Shown here piece by piece: positions 1-12,347 of a stretch of DNA of 64,000 nucleotides. Each line of letters starts with the position of its first letter. The stretch's first letter is position 1. Under the pieces are notes generated by a model. It was not told the origin of the DNA, ran no database searches, and was given only the letters and a program-made list of their open reading frames with translations. The position numbers were made by a program, and so were the translations under genes. The stretch comes from Neospora caninum Liverpool (lineage: Eukaryota; Apicomplexa; Conoidasida; Eucoccidiorida; Sarcocystidae): NCBI RefSeq assembly GCF_000208865.1, contig NC_018388.1:682001-746000 (forward strand), written 5' to 3'.

Positions 1-448
1 AGGGGCGGGTGTTGAGTGCTGCAGAATCGACAACTGTCGGGGCCGAAGAATGTGTGGCTTCAATTTAACAAACATGGAAAGGGAGAGAAAAACCCAGGAT
101 GAGTAGTGGAGACGAACGATGGAACAGAACCGCGGGCGGGGAGCACGAAAGAAATGGCGGAAACAGCGGTCTATCACCCGAAGAAGCGTGCCCTGATGGG
201 AAGGCGAGTGCTTATTGGAGAGCCGGGGGGGGGGGGGGGGGAGAGAGAAGAAGAAGAGGAAGAAGAAGAAGAAGAAAGCAAAGATGACGCACCACAAGAC
301 TTTTAGACCGGAGTGGTGATGCAAGAGAAGGAATGAGGGAGGCGATGCACACGCACGTGTTCACGCGAGTTACTTGTCGCTTATCCACTCTTTCAAGGGC
401 GATTTATCCAGAGAGTGAACCCTTACCATTTTTTGCCGCTGTTATCAG
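1..448 (+). other. Intron of the valyl-tRNA synthetase gene
   Basis: No conserved coding segment is visible before the acceptor at 448. The stretch holds a run of 17 G at 225-241 followed by a GA-rich simple repeat to about 285. It is most likely intronic, because the next upstream synthetase exon is not in the window. Confidence 0.6.
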
Positions 449-2731
449 ACTGGTCTCCTGGTCGCCCTACTTGAAGACGGCCATCAGCGATATTGAGGTG
501 GACGTCGAAGAGATTGACAAACCCAAAAAAATTACCATTCCCGGTAACGTGGTTCATTCCCACACGCGTTCTCGTGTCGCCCTCTGTATGTGTGTGTCTC
601 TAACTTTCGTCTCTATCCGTATACACGTGAACATGCACATGCACATGTGCTCTCGAGTAAACGTGCATGTAGCCTTGAGCGCTGTATGACAATTGCACCA
701 ACGGCTTTCTGCCTCTGTCAGTTCATCACGCATGCAAATGTGACGTTTCTTCTCCCGTCAACCATTCGCCTTTGCCTCCCCACCCCCCGCCACCCTCCGT
801 CTCTATCTTTCTATCTTTCTACCCTTTCTGTCTATCGATATATCTATGTCTTTATATGTAGATATGTTTCTCGGCGTCTTTTCTCTGCGGCTCTCATTTC
901 AATGTTCAGGTGTGGAGAGATTGCTGTGGAGTGGTGTCTCTTGACTAGTTGTGCGTCTCCTGCGTGTATGTATTCCGCTTCCAGCTTCCAATTAAATTAC
1001 ATATTAAAATGCGCGCATGTACGATGGTCTCCAACGGTCTCCAACACGCCGCGCTGTGGAGTTGCTGGAGCCAGATTCTGTCCATCTTTCTCGATTTAGC
1101 GGAGGCGCGTACACCTTTGCGCTCGTAACTGCTTCCGTATCTCGGGCTTGTGCATGCGTCCGTCCACGTGAACCTGTTTGCACAGGATTTGAGTATCCCG
1201 TGGAGGTCGGCTATTTGTGGCATTTCGCGTACGAAGTCGAAGGCGGCGGGCGTCTCGAGGTCGCTACGACGCGTATCGAGACCATGCTGGGAGACGTCGC
1301 GGTTGCGGTCAATCCCAACGACGAGCGCTATACGGTACGCTGAAAAGGATGACGTGAAGTTATCTCGTCCTTTTTCCTGTCTGCCCCTGGGTTTTCTGTA
1401 CTCTGCCGAAAACACGTGTGCTTTCTGTCATCGTCCGACGCTGTTTCAGAGCGCGTTCTCGGCTCGGTTCTCTTTTGCATTTCTTCGCCTTCGATTTCAT
1501 TGGCGCACTCGCTTCGCCATCTGGCCGTTTCGTCCCTGCCGGGATAGTTGTTAGAGAGTAGACAGGTTGGCGGTCCACGTCTCGTCGGCCAACCCACCAA
1601 TGCCGGACGCCTGAGACATGTACGCGAACGCACGCGAGTGGGCTTTTTTTCGTTTTCGCCTTCCTCTTGATGTTCTCGCGCGTCTGCGTCGTTGCGGCCT
1701 CGCTCTCGCCACGTCGACTGTGTCTCGGACGCGAGGCTTGAAGAGGACTCTTCTCTACCTCCGTCTCTTTCGCACCGCTCTGCAGAATCTCGTTGGAAGG
1801 CGCCTCATCCATCCGTTCTTCCCACACCGCGACATGCGGGTCGTTGCGGACGAGCACGTCGTAGCGACCTTTGGAACGGGCGCGGTCAAAATCACCCCTG
1901 CACATGACAAGAACGATTATGCTATTGCCAAGCGCCACAGTAAGGAAGAGACGCGAAGCCTGGAAAACAGCGCCGACACGCGACTGCGGCGATGAAGCGT
2001 GGGTGAAGGTTCAAGGCGACCTCCAACAAATGCGCAGGCAGAGCCCGAGGGCCACCGACGGCGAGGCGTATTCGGGCGTCAGGCGATGTGGCAAGGGGGG
2101 AGATAAATGCTTCACGGAAAAACCCAATCGAAAGTGGTGTTTTAGTTCGGGTGTGAAGCACCCGCAAGGCAGCGGCGCGGGAGAGCGCGCTGGGGCGGAC
2201 TAAAGAGGGAGGAGGCAGCACGAATCAGAACGACGCAGGGTACGTGCCTTGGTTTTGCTTTCCGTCGTGAACCAACGAAGGAGAGCGCCCTCGCATGTGC
2301 GGTGATTTGTCTCGGCCCGTTTTCGCTTTTGTGCAGACTTGCAGTGCATTTCCGTTTTCACGCTGGACGGGAAGATCAGCCAGGAAGGAGGTCCTTTCGC
2401 CGGGCAGCACCGCTTCGAGTGTCGATTCAAAATCCAGCAGGCGCTGAAAGATCTCGTAGGCTTTCCGGCGGCTTTCCACTCTCAGCGTTTCCACTTCGCC
2501 TTCTCGTGCTTGTCGGCACTCCGCTGGAAGGCGTCTTCTCGCCCAGCGGCCGCCGCCGGGTTTCCCCCCATCTCCGATGCCCAGAGGAGGTTGGGAAAGG
2601 GAACTGAACGGGGCAGCAACGCAATGGCGCTTGAACGCCAGCGAGTCCACCCTGTTACAAGCGTTATTCTACAGTCCATAGTAACGTACTCATGTGCCAG
2701 AATTTTTGTCCCAAATCAAATATGTACCTGC

Positions 2732-2769
<38 letters not shown>

Positions 2770-5700
2770 AGATGTTTGTGTGGTGAAGAGTTTCGTTGAG
2801 GGATGATGTCCGGGGAGCAGCGATGACGTCTTCGCATCTTACTTCCTCCGTTCACGTATGCCCTCTCTCTGGCGTGTGTGGGCTTTTATTCTGTCTTGGA
2901 TTTTCGTGCCTCCTCTCCGTCCGATCCAGGGTCTGCTGGGCGAGAAGGTTCCCAACACACATGCCATGCAGCTGCCTCGCTGCAGCCGAAGTGGAGACAT
3001 CATCGAGTACATGCTGATTCCTCAGTGGTGGTGCGCATGCACGGACATGGCCGCTCGCGCTGTCAAGGCCGTCCGGAACGGGGACCTCAAAATTGTGCCG
3101 GCCTTCCATGAAGACGTCTGGTACCACTGGTTGGAAAACATCAAAGACTGGTACGCGTGCAAGATGCACAGCCTGCGGGATTGAACGTGAAGGGGACAGT
3201 AGGCGAGGGTCTCCGCATGTGTTGAACGCCTCCTCTCCGCTTAAGTCAGAACGGAGGGAAGCGACTCAAAAGGACAGGCGGAGTCGCCCCGGAGCAGGTG
3301 TCCAACGAGTGCCCAGCTCGCATGCACCGGTGGGCAGAAGCACCGGTTTCGCAAAAATCCGAGCACGCGGGCTCGTGTGTCCGTGAAGTTGTGAACGCTT
3401 TCCGTCACTCCAGTTCGGCGGGGGAGGCGTCTGGACGCCCACACGGAGTTGTGTGGAGTCCTTCTGTGTCTTCCCGAGAAACCGCTCTCCGCGTGCGTCC
3501 TCGCCGTGCTTTTAGGTGCATCTCGCGCCAGCTGTGGTGGGGCCACCGAATTCCCGCGTACCGCGTCACGAAGCCTGCGCAGCAGGAGGAGACGTGGATC
3601 GTAGGGCGCACGCACGAGGAGGCGCTGGAGAGAGCAGCGGCGAAGTTGGGGATCGACGGCTCCCAAATTACTCTGGTGCAAGACGAAGACGTGCTCGACA
3701 CCTGGTTCTCGTCCGGCCTGTTCCCCTTCAGGTACGCAGAACGCGGTGCGCAACAGCGCAGCGTCTAGCCGCCTGTTGGTCCCCAGGCCCAGAGCGCGTT
3801 TACTGGCGGCCCCTCATTGGCGGGTGTACGTAGCTTGTGTTCGTATTTGTGCCGAGTGAAAAGGGGGCGCAAGAAGACAGGGTGCTTGCCGAATCACGTG
3901 GTCGGTCCCGAGGGCAGAGCTGCCCCCGTAGTCCGCGCCGCCTGCATGCGCCCACCGGACGACCGCGTGTCCCAAGCGCACATGGCATGTAGCTCTCCAC
4001 AGCCTAAAGTATACGCCTGACCATTCCATGCCGACATTCGCATACCCGCGCACCGCTGTTCGAGGAACACGGCGGGAGGCAGTTCACTCCCGACGCGTCC
4101 AGCCAGGAGATGAGGCTGCGTTAGCACACGGTTGCCCCAAGCCGGCAGAGAGATCTAAGACAGCCAGCGTTAAACCGTGCCAAGGCGGCAGCGAAGATCC
4201 ACCAGTGCGATCGGTGCGGGATATGTTGCGGGTGCTGTGGGGTGCTGTGTGCTGTGTTGCGGGTGTTTTATGCAGCGTCTTTGGCTGGCCAGACCTGACC
4301 CAGGACATGCAGGCCTTCTTCCCGACGACTCTGTTGGAAACAGGTACCTGGTCTGTGCAGGCGTCAGCCTAGGGCCAAAGGGCAGCCATGCCTCAGGGGT
4401 CGCCGGCGTCCTTGGACTGTCGCTTTCCTTTCGGCTAGCGTCGCGTTTCTCCCGTCTTCGTGGCTGGGTTCTGCCGGTGTGGAGTCGATCCGCCGACCCG
4501 CGCAGATGTATCGTGCGCGTGCCGCGTTTTCGAAACCTAGAACGCGAGCGCTGCGTCGGCAGCGCGGTAGCTGCCGGGTGGATTTTCTCGAAGCCCATAT
4601 CCCGTCTCCGTCTTTTCTTGGGCGTTTCTCCGCCTCGGGGGCGGCTTCGCGACGGGGGATCTCGCGTCACTTAGGGTAGGCCGACTGCGCCCTTTGGGGT
4701 CTGCATGCGTCCGTGTGTGCGTGTTGTTTGTTCCGCGCAGGGCACGACATTCTTTTCTTCTGGGTTGCTCGCATGGTCATGATGTCCCTCCAGCTCACGG
4801 ACAAACTTCCGTTCGACACCGTTTTCCTCCACGCCATGGTGCGCGACGCGCATGGGCAGAAGATGAGCAAGAGCAAGGGGAACGTCATTGATCCGCTGGA
4901 GGTGATTTCTGGGATTTCTCTGGCGGAGCTCCAGGCAAAACTGCACACGGGCAATCTCCCCGAGAAGGAAATCAAGCGCGCGGAAGAGGTGCTGAAGAAA
5001 GAGTTCCCGAAAGGCATCGAAGCGTGCGGCTGCGACGCCTTGCGCCTCGGCCTCCTCGCGTACACACGCCAGGGCCGGAATGTGAACCTCGATTTGAACC
5101 GCGTCGTGGGCTACCGCCACTTTTGCAACAAACTCTGGAATGCCACCAAATTCGCCATGGACAAATTCGAGTCTGCTCCGCAGCTCCTCCAGCGAAGAGA
5201 ATCGGCAGAGGCAGCGGCCGTGAACGGCAACGAGCCGAAAGCTGCGTTCCGCCCCGGGGGCATCTTCATGGGCAGCGTCGGGATTGGCAAAGGGTCGCAA
5301 GAACTCACAGGGCGCACCGGGGTGAAATATGACCAGCTCGAGTGGGTTGACCGGTGGATCTTGCATCGACTGTCTGTCACATGTACGGAGGTAAGAAAGC
5401 CGGCTAAGGGGGAATTCGTTGTCGATGCGGATTTCGTCTCAGAGCTGCACAGAACAAGGGAACGCCGACCTACTGCGGACGCGGCCCGGGGCGGGCGGCG
5501 TACCGAGGCAGTCCCGCACGACGTTTCACCGACCAAAAGTGGTTAGAAACCGTCGTGTTTCCGCCAGCGTCGCCACCCGTCGCTACGAGGCGGACGGGCA
5601 GCTGGCGAAGTGAAAGGACACTTGGAAGCCTTTTTTGGGTGATGGAAAAAGGTTGAGTGGTTCGCCATTCAACCCCAAAACATCGAGTTGTTTTAAACCA

Positions 5701-7955
5701 AGCAAAGGCACGGATAGCGCGATAGGCGTATGAGCAGACTGATGCCTAGGTGAATAGGTAGGCTAACACGCATATTCATACTGTGGTACGTCCATGGAGG
5801 CATGTAGAGAGATAAATGTATGGGTTTTCCTGCAGGCAGACATTTAGACCCTGCTACTCGCCATCTTCGTCCCTTTGTTTGGACTTTGCTTTATGGGAGT
5901 TTCGTGCGGGGAAGAAAGCGGCCAGGCATCTTGTGTCGGATACGTATTTCTCCTGTCTCAGGTCAAGAAGGCGTTCCACGAGTACGCCTTCTCTGAGGTA
6001 GTGACGGCGATATTCAACTTCTTCCTGTACGACTTCTGCGATTACTATCTAGAGCTCTCCAAGCAGAGACTCACTGTCCGGTCGGACGCGGAGAAACAAA
6101 CCACGCGTGACGCAACTAGGTTTTCCTCTTCGCCCTACATCCGCTCCCTGTGTGCCCTCGAAGTACTGCACGTCTGTCTTGATCGGGGGCTTCGTCTTCT
6201 TCACCCCCTTTGTCCCTTCATCACAGAAGAGCTTTTCCAGCGCCTCCCAGCTCATGAGACGAAACCGACCAGTATTTGCATTGCCGATTATCCTCAGCCA
6301 GTTATGCAGTGGACTGACTACAAACTCGACGTAAGCTGATTTCTATACGCGGGTTATCAATGCTAACGTTCAGCGGGGAAGCTAGCGCCTAAAACGTAAA
6401 ACAGAGTGATGGGGAACAACGAGTCTTCGTTATCTCTTTTCCGCGACGTTCTTCCTCTTCTGTTTCTCGAAAGACCCAGTCGGTTACGAATAGAAGAAAT
6501 GATGAACTGGACAGAGGTCACGCACGGAAAGACCGTCCAGCGCGTGCGCTTTAGAGAACGTGCACTTAACTCCGTGGAGGTGAATCATCTTTCGGTGCTA
6601 CACAGGGGAATACGAATACGAGAGACGCCCTAGTGTCTGCGCCGGCGGACGTGGCGTCAGACAGTACTCCAGAAGCCAGAATTCTTGGAATCAGCCCGGA
6701 GGACAAGAAATGATACGCCAAGGCGCTGAGGGTTTCAGAAGCTGAATACCGATCATAATGCAGCACCCCGGCTCAAGCTGTTTGTTGTGTCTCGCGTCTT
6801 TTTTTCAGGACGAGATGGAACTATTCAAAAATGTTGTGTCTCATTTCCGCTCCCTCATTGCCGCCTTAGACATCCCCCCGAAAATCAAACCCGTTGGGTA
6901 CGTGATGGTCACGGACGCTGCACCAGGGAAAGAAATGGAGCACGCGTCTTCGTCTCTTCTTTCGTTCTTCACCGCGAGAGTGGAAGATCTTGCAGCAATT
7001 GCCAAAATGTCAAAGGTAAACAACGAAGCACAAGAGGACAGGAGTTGAGAAACGAGGGAAGGGATTGGATAGCGCGAGCCCAGTGTGGCGCGGGCGACAA
7101 GGTGAAATGGAGGGTGAAACCAGGCGTGCATTCCAATGCCTATACCTATTTTCACGACCACGAAGCAGAGATTTTGGTTTTGTATTTTGCGTCGCAAGCG
7201 TTCGCGCGTTTTGTGACAGATCTCTGTTCACTTTTCACCCGAAACATCGCACGGATCAAGAAACGAAGGGCAGGCGAGCCGGGCGGGTAGTCGATTCCCT
7301 CGCGCACGCTCCGAATTTCTCTTGTTTCCTTGTGCGTGCGTGCTCTTATCTGTCTTCTCCCTCTCTGCTGTCCTCTGGTTTCTCAGATTTCCGTGCGGGC
7401 TCCGGAGGAAGGAGCTCCAGACTGCTGCGTGAGCGATGTCGTGAGCGGCTCTGTGTCCATCTTCCTTTCCGTCGAGGACGGGGTGAATCTGGCGCAGACG
7501 CTGGAGAAGATGAACAAGAAGAAAATAAACCTCGAGAAAATGGTAGGCGAGAGCTGGGTATCCACAACTGAGTTCTCCTCCCACACGAAAAGGATGCGTG
7601 CCCTCGAGGACTTGTGGTAACGCACTGATTGCCACGACAACCTCTAGAACGGCGAGACTTTCTCGTTTGCGGTATAATCTGAGAGGGGACATCAGATGCA
7701 TGCCATGTCTGTGCACAAGCTGTGTAATACCTACGAAGCAAGCGTGGGGTATTCAAACTACGTGTACTTCTGTTTTCCGGTGGTGTGTTCTGGCAGATTC
7801 AGGGGTATGAGAAGAAAGAAGCGATGCCCGCATATGAAGAAAAGGTGCCAGCAGATGTACGGGAACAAAACAGTGTAAGAAAGGGCGAGTTGCAGGCGGA
7901 GTTGATGATGCTTCTTCAAGCGATTGACAACATGAAACAGCTTTCGGGCCAGTAG
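449..7955 (+). CDS. Valyl-tRNA synthetase, 3' part (12 exons)
   Basis: This class I enzyme charges tRNA-Val in the cytosol and edits mischarged threonine. Exons: 449-543, 1186-1334, 1786-1939, 2337-2455, 2930-3150, 3516-3731, 4276-4343, 4741-5390, 5962-6330, 6809-7015, 7387-7542, 7797-7955 (TAG stop); every junction keeps the frame. Seen in order: the editing domain ([29 protein letters not shown]), [24 protein letters not shown], the signature KMSKSKGNV near 4860, an anticodon-binding domain and a Lys/Glu-rich C-terminal coiled coil. The class I HIGH motif must lie upstream of the window, so the gene is 5'-partial; about 854 codons are present. Exon 8 carries an extra segment (about 5170-5330) between the catalytic core and the anticodon-binding domain that looks lineage-specific. 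The family is not in doubt. Confidence 0.96.
2735..2767. repeat. (TA)n microsatellite
   Basis: Uninterrupted TA run in the intron between synthetase exons 2337-2455 and 2930-3150. Confidence 0.92.
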
Positions 7956-9969
7956 ACGGGAATCCAGGAGAATGGTTTCCTGCCTCTGATATGGGCTGCC
8001 CCTTTTGCGGTCTTGGTCGGCGGAGTAAATCCAGTTACGTCGCTTTTATCGGTTTTGACTTTCGTGTGCCATTTGTGCTATACCAGTCAAGTGGGAGGGG
8101 AAAGCGGACCCCGGTTCCCGTACAGGATCAGCATTACCTGCGAAATTACATCCAAGATTATTCCCACTCCGGCTCGCGTGCAGTGTATATAAGATCAGAG
8201 AAACCAAATAACCTGTTTTGTTGCACCCAACCGCCGTATCGTCTTTTGACTTGCTTCAGTCGGTTTCGAGAAGCGGCGGAAGATTACCAACGGTGGGCTT
8301 GCCCTGGCATCTGAGCCTCATTGCGCTGGATCAGCCCTGAACTGAAGGGACCACGGTGATATGTAGAGAAGTACAGAGGATGGGAAACCTTTCGGCTAAT
8401 GCATCCGCCCAGTGCAACCCGCTGCAATGTCCCAGCCGTTCTTGGCACAATCGGCCCATACCTGCTTTTTATCGCAGAGCCACACAACGACGAGAAATGT
8501 GCTTGCCTTCGCAGGGCGGGCAAGCGATTTTCTGCAGCCACTGACAAGGGACCAGTTCACCCGTCACACACACGAACGTGCGAAAGGACCGAGTTGCCGA
8601 GGGGAACACAAATCGACGGCGACCACTGCACAGCGAAAGGTTAGACATTTATGTGGCAGGGAAAGTGTTTCCTCCAGAAGACATTTCCAGAGAAGAGCAG
8701 CAGAAGTCTCGTTGATATGTCTAGCAATTCATCACTCTCGTTTTGGTTTGCGACGAATAGAGTATTTACTCCCGCGCTGTGGGAACTGGCGTCTTCCGCC
8801 GTCCAGGCTAATTGAGAAAGAAACGGGATGTTTGTGCTGAGTTAGCAGCCGCATATGTTTGTTACTCGAACTTTCGAGGCAGCACAGATTAACTTGTATA
8901 GGTATATAACAGTACGGAATGTGAAACAACTGCCCTGAACTGCCGATATACCAGTGCCAAATCCCCGGTAGGAGTGGTATGTCGCATTGAGCCTTCGTTT
9001 TTTAAGAACACTCTAGATTGAAATGTGGGGTTTTCTAGCGTCGGGCGTACTAGGTATGACATAATTGGTGCTGTTTATGGATGAACTCGCACCGATGCCA
9101 CCAAGTCGCAGCTCCCCCAGGGCGGATTATAATCTCCCGACGGACCATCGCATGCACCACTAGTGAATCAGGCGTTGAAGAAAGACACCTTACAGCCAGT
9201 GCAGCTGCACATGATCTGGAAGCTGGTGGCTTACAATTTGTCGGTCGGTACTTAGCGAAGCATGTGTGTAAATCAAATTTCGGGGATTGGCATACTTGGC
9301 ACCCCCGTTTGTCAAATAATTATAAGTGTAGCCTCGTGTTTCTCGAGCCTCTGTGGCGTTAAATGAATGGGACACCACCCGCGACATACAGAGTTTCCCG
9401 CGACACGTAGTATACAAACGAACGGTGCGGCATTTCTGCCTTGCCAGCCTGTGAACATAACATCAATTGCCTCTCTTCGACCAGCCAGTGAGGACAGTCT
9501 GCTCTCAAACTTACCATATCTACTACTTTTACGGTCCCAGGCTTTCGCATCTTGCTACACTCGGACAGGCTTTTTTTGTTTCAATGGACGGGGTGCCACT
9601 GAAGGGATACTGTCTTAGCAGAGTGCAGAGAAATGTTCCTGACTTGCTGGTTGGGGGGGGGGCTTTTCATTTTTGGTGGTTTTTTGGAGTCTGGTGTCTT
9701 GTGCGGCCTGTCTGAACCCACCTTGTAGAATCATGGTATCAGGCGGTTTTTTGCCCCAATGCCGCGGTGCCTTGAAGAGGTTGTTAACCGGCGGTCGTCA
9801 GCTTTAGCAGTCCACTCTGCGTTTTCCTCACCTCATGCTAGCTCTGCGTTCTGCTGACCTGCCGACTTTCAAAACGCGCTCGCAGTCACTGAGCTTCGCT
9901 GCAGCCGTTCCAGCGCGTCACATACGCGTTCTCAGTTGCTATCCCCCTGCATGCTAGAGTTTTCGCCTG
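7956..9969. other. Intergenic, between valyl-tRNA synthetase and the glycosyltransferase
   Basis: This 2 kb contains only short open frames without splice support or recognisable motifs. It should hold the synthetase 3' UTR and the promoter and 5' UTR of the next gene, which lies on the same strand. A run of nine G sits near 9653-9661. I see no RNA gene or repeat. Confidence 0.5.
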
Positions 9970-12347
9970 ATGATTGGAATGGGGCCGTCCAGTCGTGCGT
10001 CGTTTCCTTCGGATAGTTCTCCAGTCGCACCCCCAACCGTGGACGTGCCTTCGCTGATGGATCCGTACCCCGCTTCGCTCCCTCCACTACACATTTTAAG
10101 CGTCACCACACATCGCAACGGCTATTTCACGTCCCTGGTCTACAGTAGCACTCTGCTCGGTGCGGACCTCCGGGTGTTTGGGTGGGGACAAAAGTGGCAT
10201 GGGTTTGGCTCCAAAATGATGGCTATGGTCGCGTTCTCCAGGTCCCGTGACCCGGGCGAGATTGTCATGATCGTCGACGGATTTGACACTGTCTTGCTGC
10301 AGCCTAAAGAGGCAATTGCACGGAAGTTCCTTGAGTTTGGCAACCGCATCGTGGTCACAGGCGAAGCAACGATGCACCGATGGGGTTTTTTCAAGCATCT
10401 TTTTCGGCTGTACCATGACTGTATCTTCCGAGCTAGCGGCGACAATAAGTGGCCGAAGCCTCTGCCGTATGCGAGCCCAAATCTCCGCCTAACACTTGTT
10501 AATGCGGGTAAGTCGGTATGGTCGTTCAGAAAAAGCTGTTTGCCTTCTCGTGATGCAACCGCGGGACTTGCGTTGGGAAGAACCGTCACCGGGTAATTGA
10601 GGGACGTGACAACATTTTCTGGGCACCAGGCAGCGCGCCATCCCCAATATCGGTTTCACTCTCTGGTCCCAGAGGACAGAGAGATTTGGCTCTCCAGAGC
10701 GTGTGTCGCCGTTTCTCTCGGCATCCTAGGGTGCCTGGCGTGTTGCGGCGTCTGGTGTCACTGCAGGTGCTTTCATCGGCTTTGCAGGGGATATTGTCCG
10801 CTTATTCCAGAATATCGATTGCGACACGAACGATCAGAAGTTCCTGGGCGACCTCTATCGAGCTGATCCGTATAAGGACGTAGTCATTGATCACAATTGT
10901 GCCATTTTCGCCCTGTACCGGTGCAGGCAAGTGCGCTCGAAAGGATACTTTACCTCTGTGATGCACGTGTTGTCTCAGCAAGACGAGAAACCCTAGAGTT
11001 TTTCGCCTGCGTGCGTGGGCTCATGAATGTCTGTCGACGTGTACGGGCAGGCTGTGTGCGTACCAGGGAGGCTGGAGAGGCAAAACAGATGAGGAACTCG
11101 CGCATAAGTGTCAAGTAAATCGTGAACAAACCCTTTCGTTGCTGCGGTGTTGTAAGGAGCATGTTGCTGCATGACGATGAGATCTGAACTCGACAAGATT
11201 ATCTGCACCCTGATACCGCACTCTTTCTATGACGTACGCCCGCCGTTAGAAGCGCGTTTCCTCTCGTGTGCTTCGTATCTGTGTGTACATCGATGGCTAT
11301 TTATTCTGAATCGATCGCGTGTGTGTATCTTTGTCTACCGTTCTGTGCAGAAGAGATCTGAAATTCCTTTCTTTCGAGGAAGCGGAGAAACACGCCCGGC
11401 ACGTGGTGCCTTATTTCGAGGAAGGCTCTCCCTCAAAAAAGTACCCTCCTGCTCCGGCTGTTATGAGGACAGCACTACGAGGGGCTGTGCTGGACGCCCG
11501 GACCAACGAGGCTCCCTGTGTGCTCCATATTCACTGTCGTCGAAACGCCGACTGGCTGATGAAGCTTCTTGGGCTTCCCTGTGGAGAGGACGTGACAGAC
11601 TTCCGAAGCTATGTCTGGTATGCATTCTTCTCCTTAAAAGGCACCATTGGCGCCGACCGACAGGTTGCCCGTGTGTGGGGGACTGTCCTGTTTACGACGA
11701 TTGTCACCTGTATCAGCATTTTTGGACTCGGTGTGGTCCTATTAGGTTGGTGTGCCCGTCAGGCAGCGAGTCACAATCTTCCCGCCTGGCTATCGGAGAA
11801 CGGGGTTCAACCTATTCTCAATTTTCTTCTCCAACTCTATATGCTGTCTAAATGGTCTCATGTGTTTACTCCACTCGCAAAAGGAGACTGGGCTGCGTCA
11901 CAGGATGATCCTTTTGGCCAGCAGCCGTGGCCTTTGCCCCATATAACTGCGAACGACGGGGGTGAAGTCATTCCGAAGGCGCAGGGAGGAGACGCCTCTG
12001 TTTTAGTGAACTCCGGCCTGCTGCTAGGGCATCTGGTCTTGGCGGCCGTGGCCGAACTCGGGGTGTTTATCCTGCGTGTTGTTTCCTGGGTCGTCGAAGT
12101 GGCTATTCGCCTGCGCTGGGTGTTTCTCGGGGGGGCTATCGTTGGCATCACGATCCTCACTGGAATGACACTCATTGTCGTCGGCTTGAATGTGGATGGA
12201 GAGAATGACGACGGCTCAGGGCAAGCGACGAAGGATTCAAACAGCCTCAAAAAGAAGGTCCGAGACGGTTCTCCAAGAACACACCAAAGGCATTTCGTCC
12301 GCGAGAGACAAATGCATCAAACGGCGCGTGTAGATCAGCATCTTTAG
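9970..12347 (+). CDS. PLOD-type glycosyltransferase with membrane-spanning C-terminus
   Basis: Predicted sugar transferase resembling the glycosyltransferase domain of lysyl hydroxylases/procollagen glucosyltransferases. Exons 9970-10507, 10767-10926 and 11351-12347 give 564 residues. The start is the first ATG after an in-frame stop at 9955. Seen: HILSVTTHRN (residues 41-50), the DxD-like DGFD (103-106) inside IVMIVDGFDTVLL, then NAGAFIGFAGDI across junction 1 and VIDHNCAIF, which match the family's conserved loop and its DH-C-IF motif. The C-terminal third adds hydrophobic spans near residues 343-366, 446-470 and 480-502, so the protein should sit in a Golgi or ER membrane. No N-terminal signal peptide is visible. 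Junction 2 uses a GC donor at 10927, or a weak GT six bases earlier; both keep the frame. The acceptor substrate is unknown. Confidence 0.85.
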
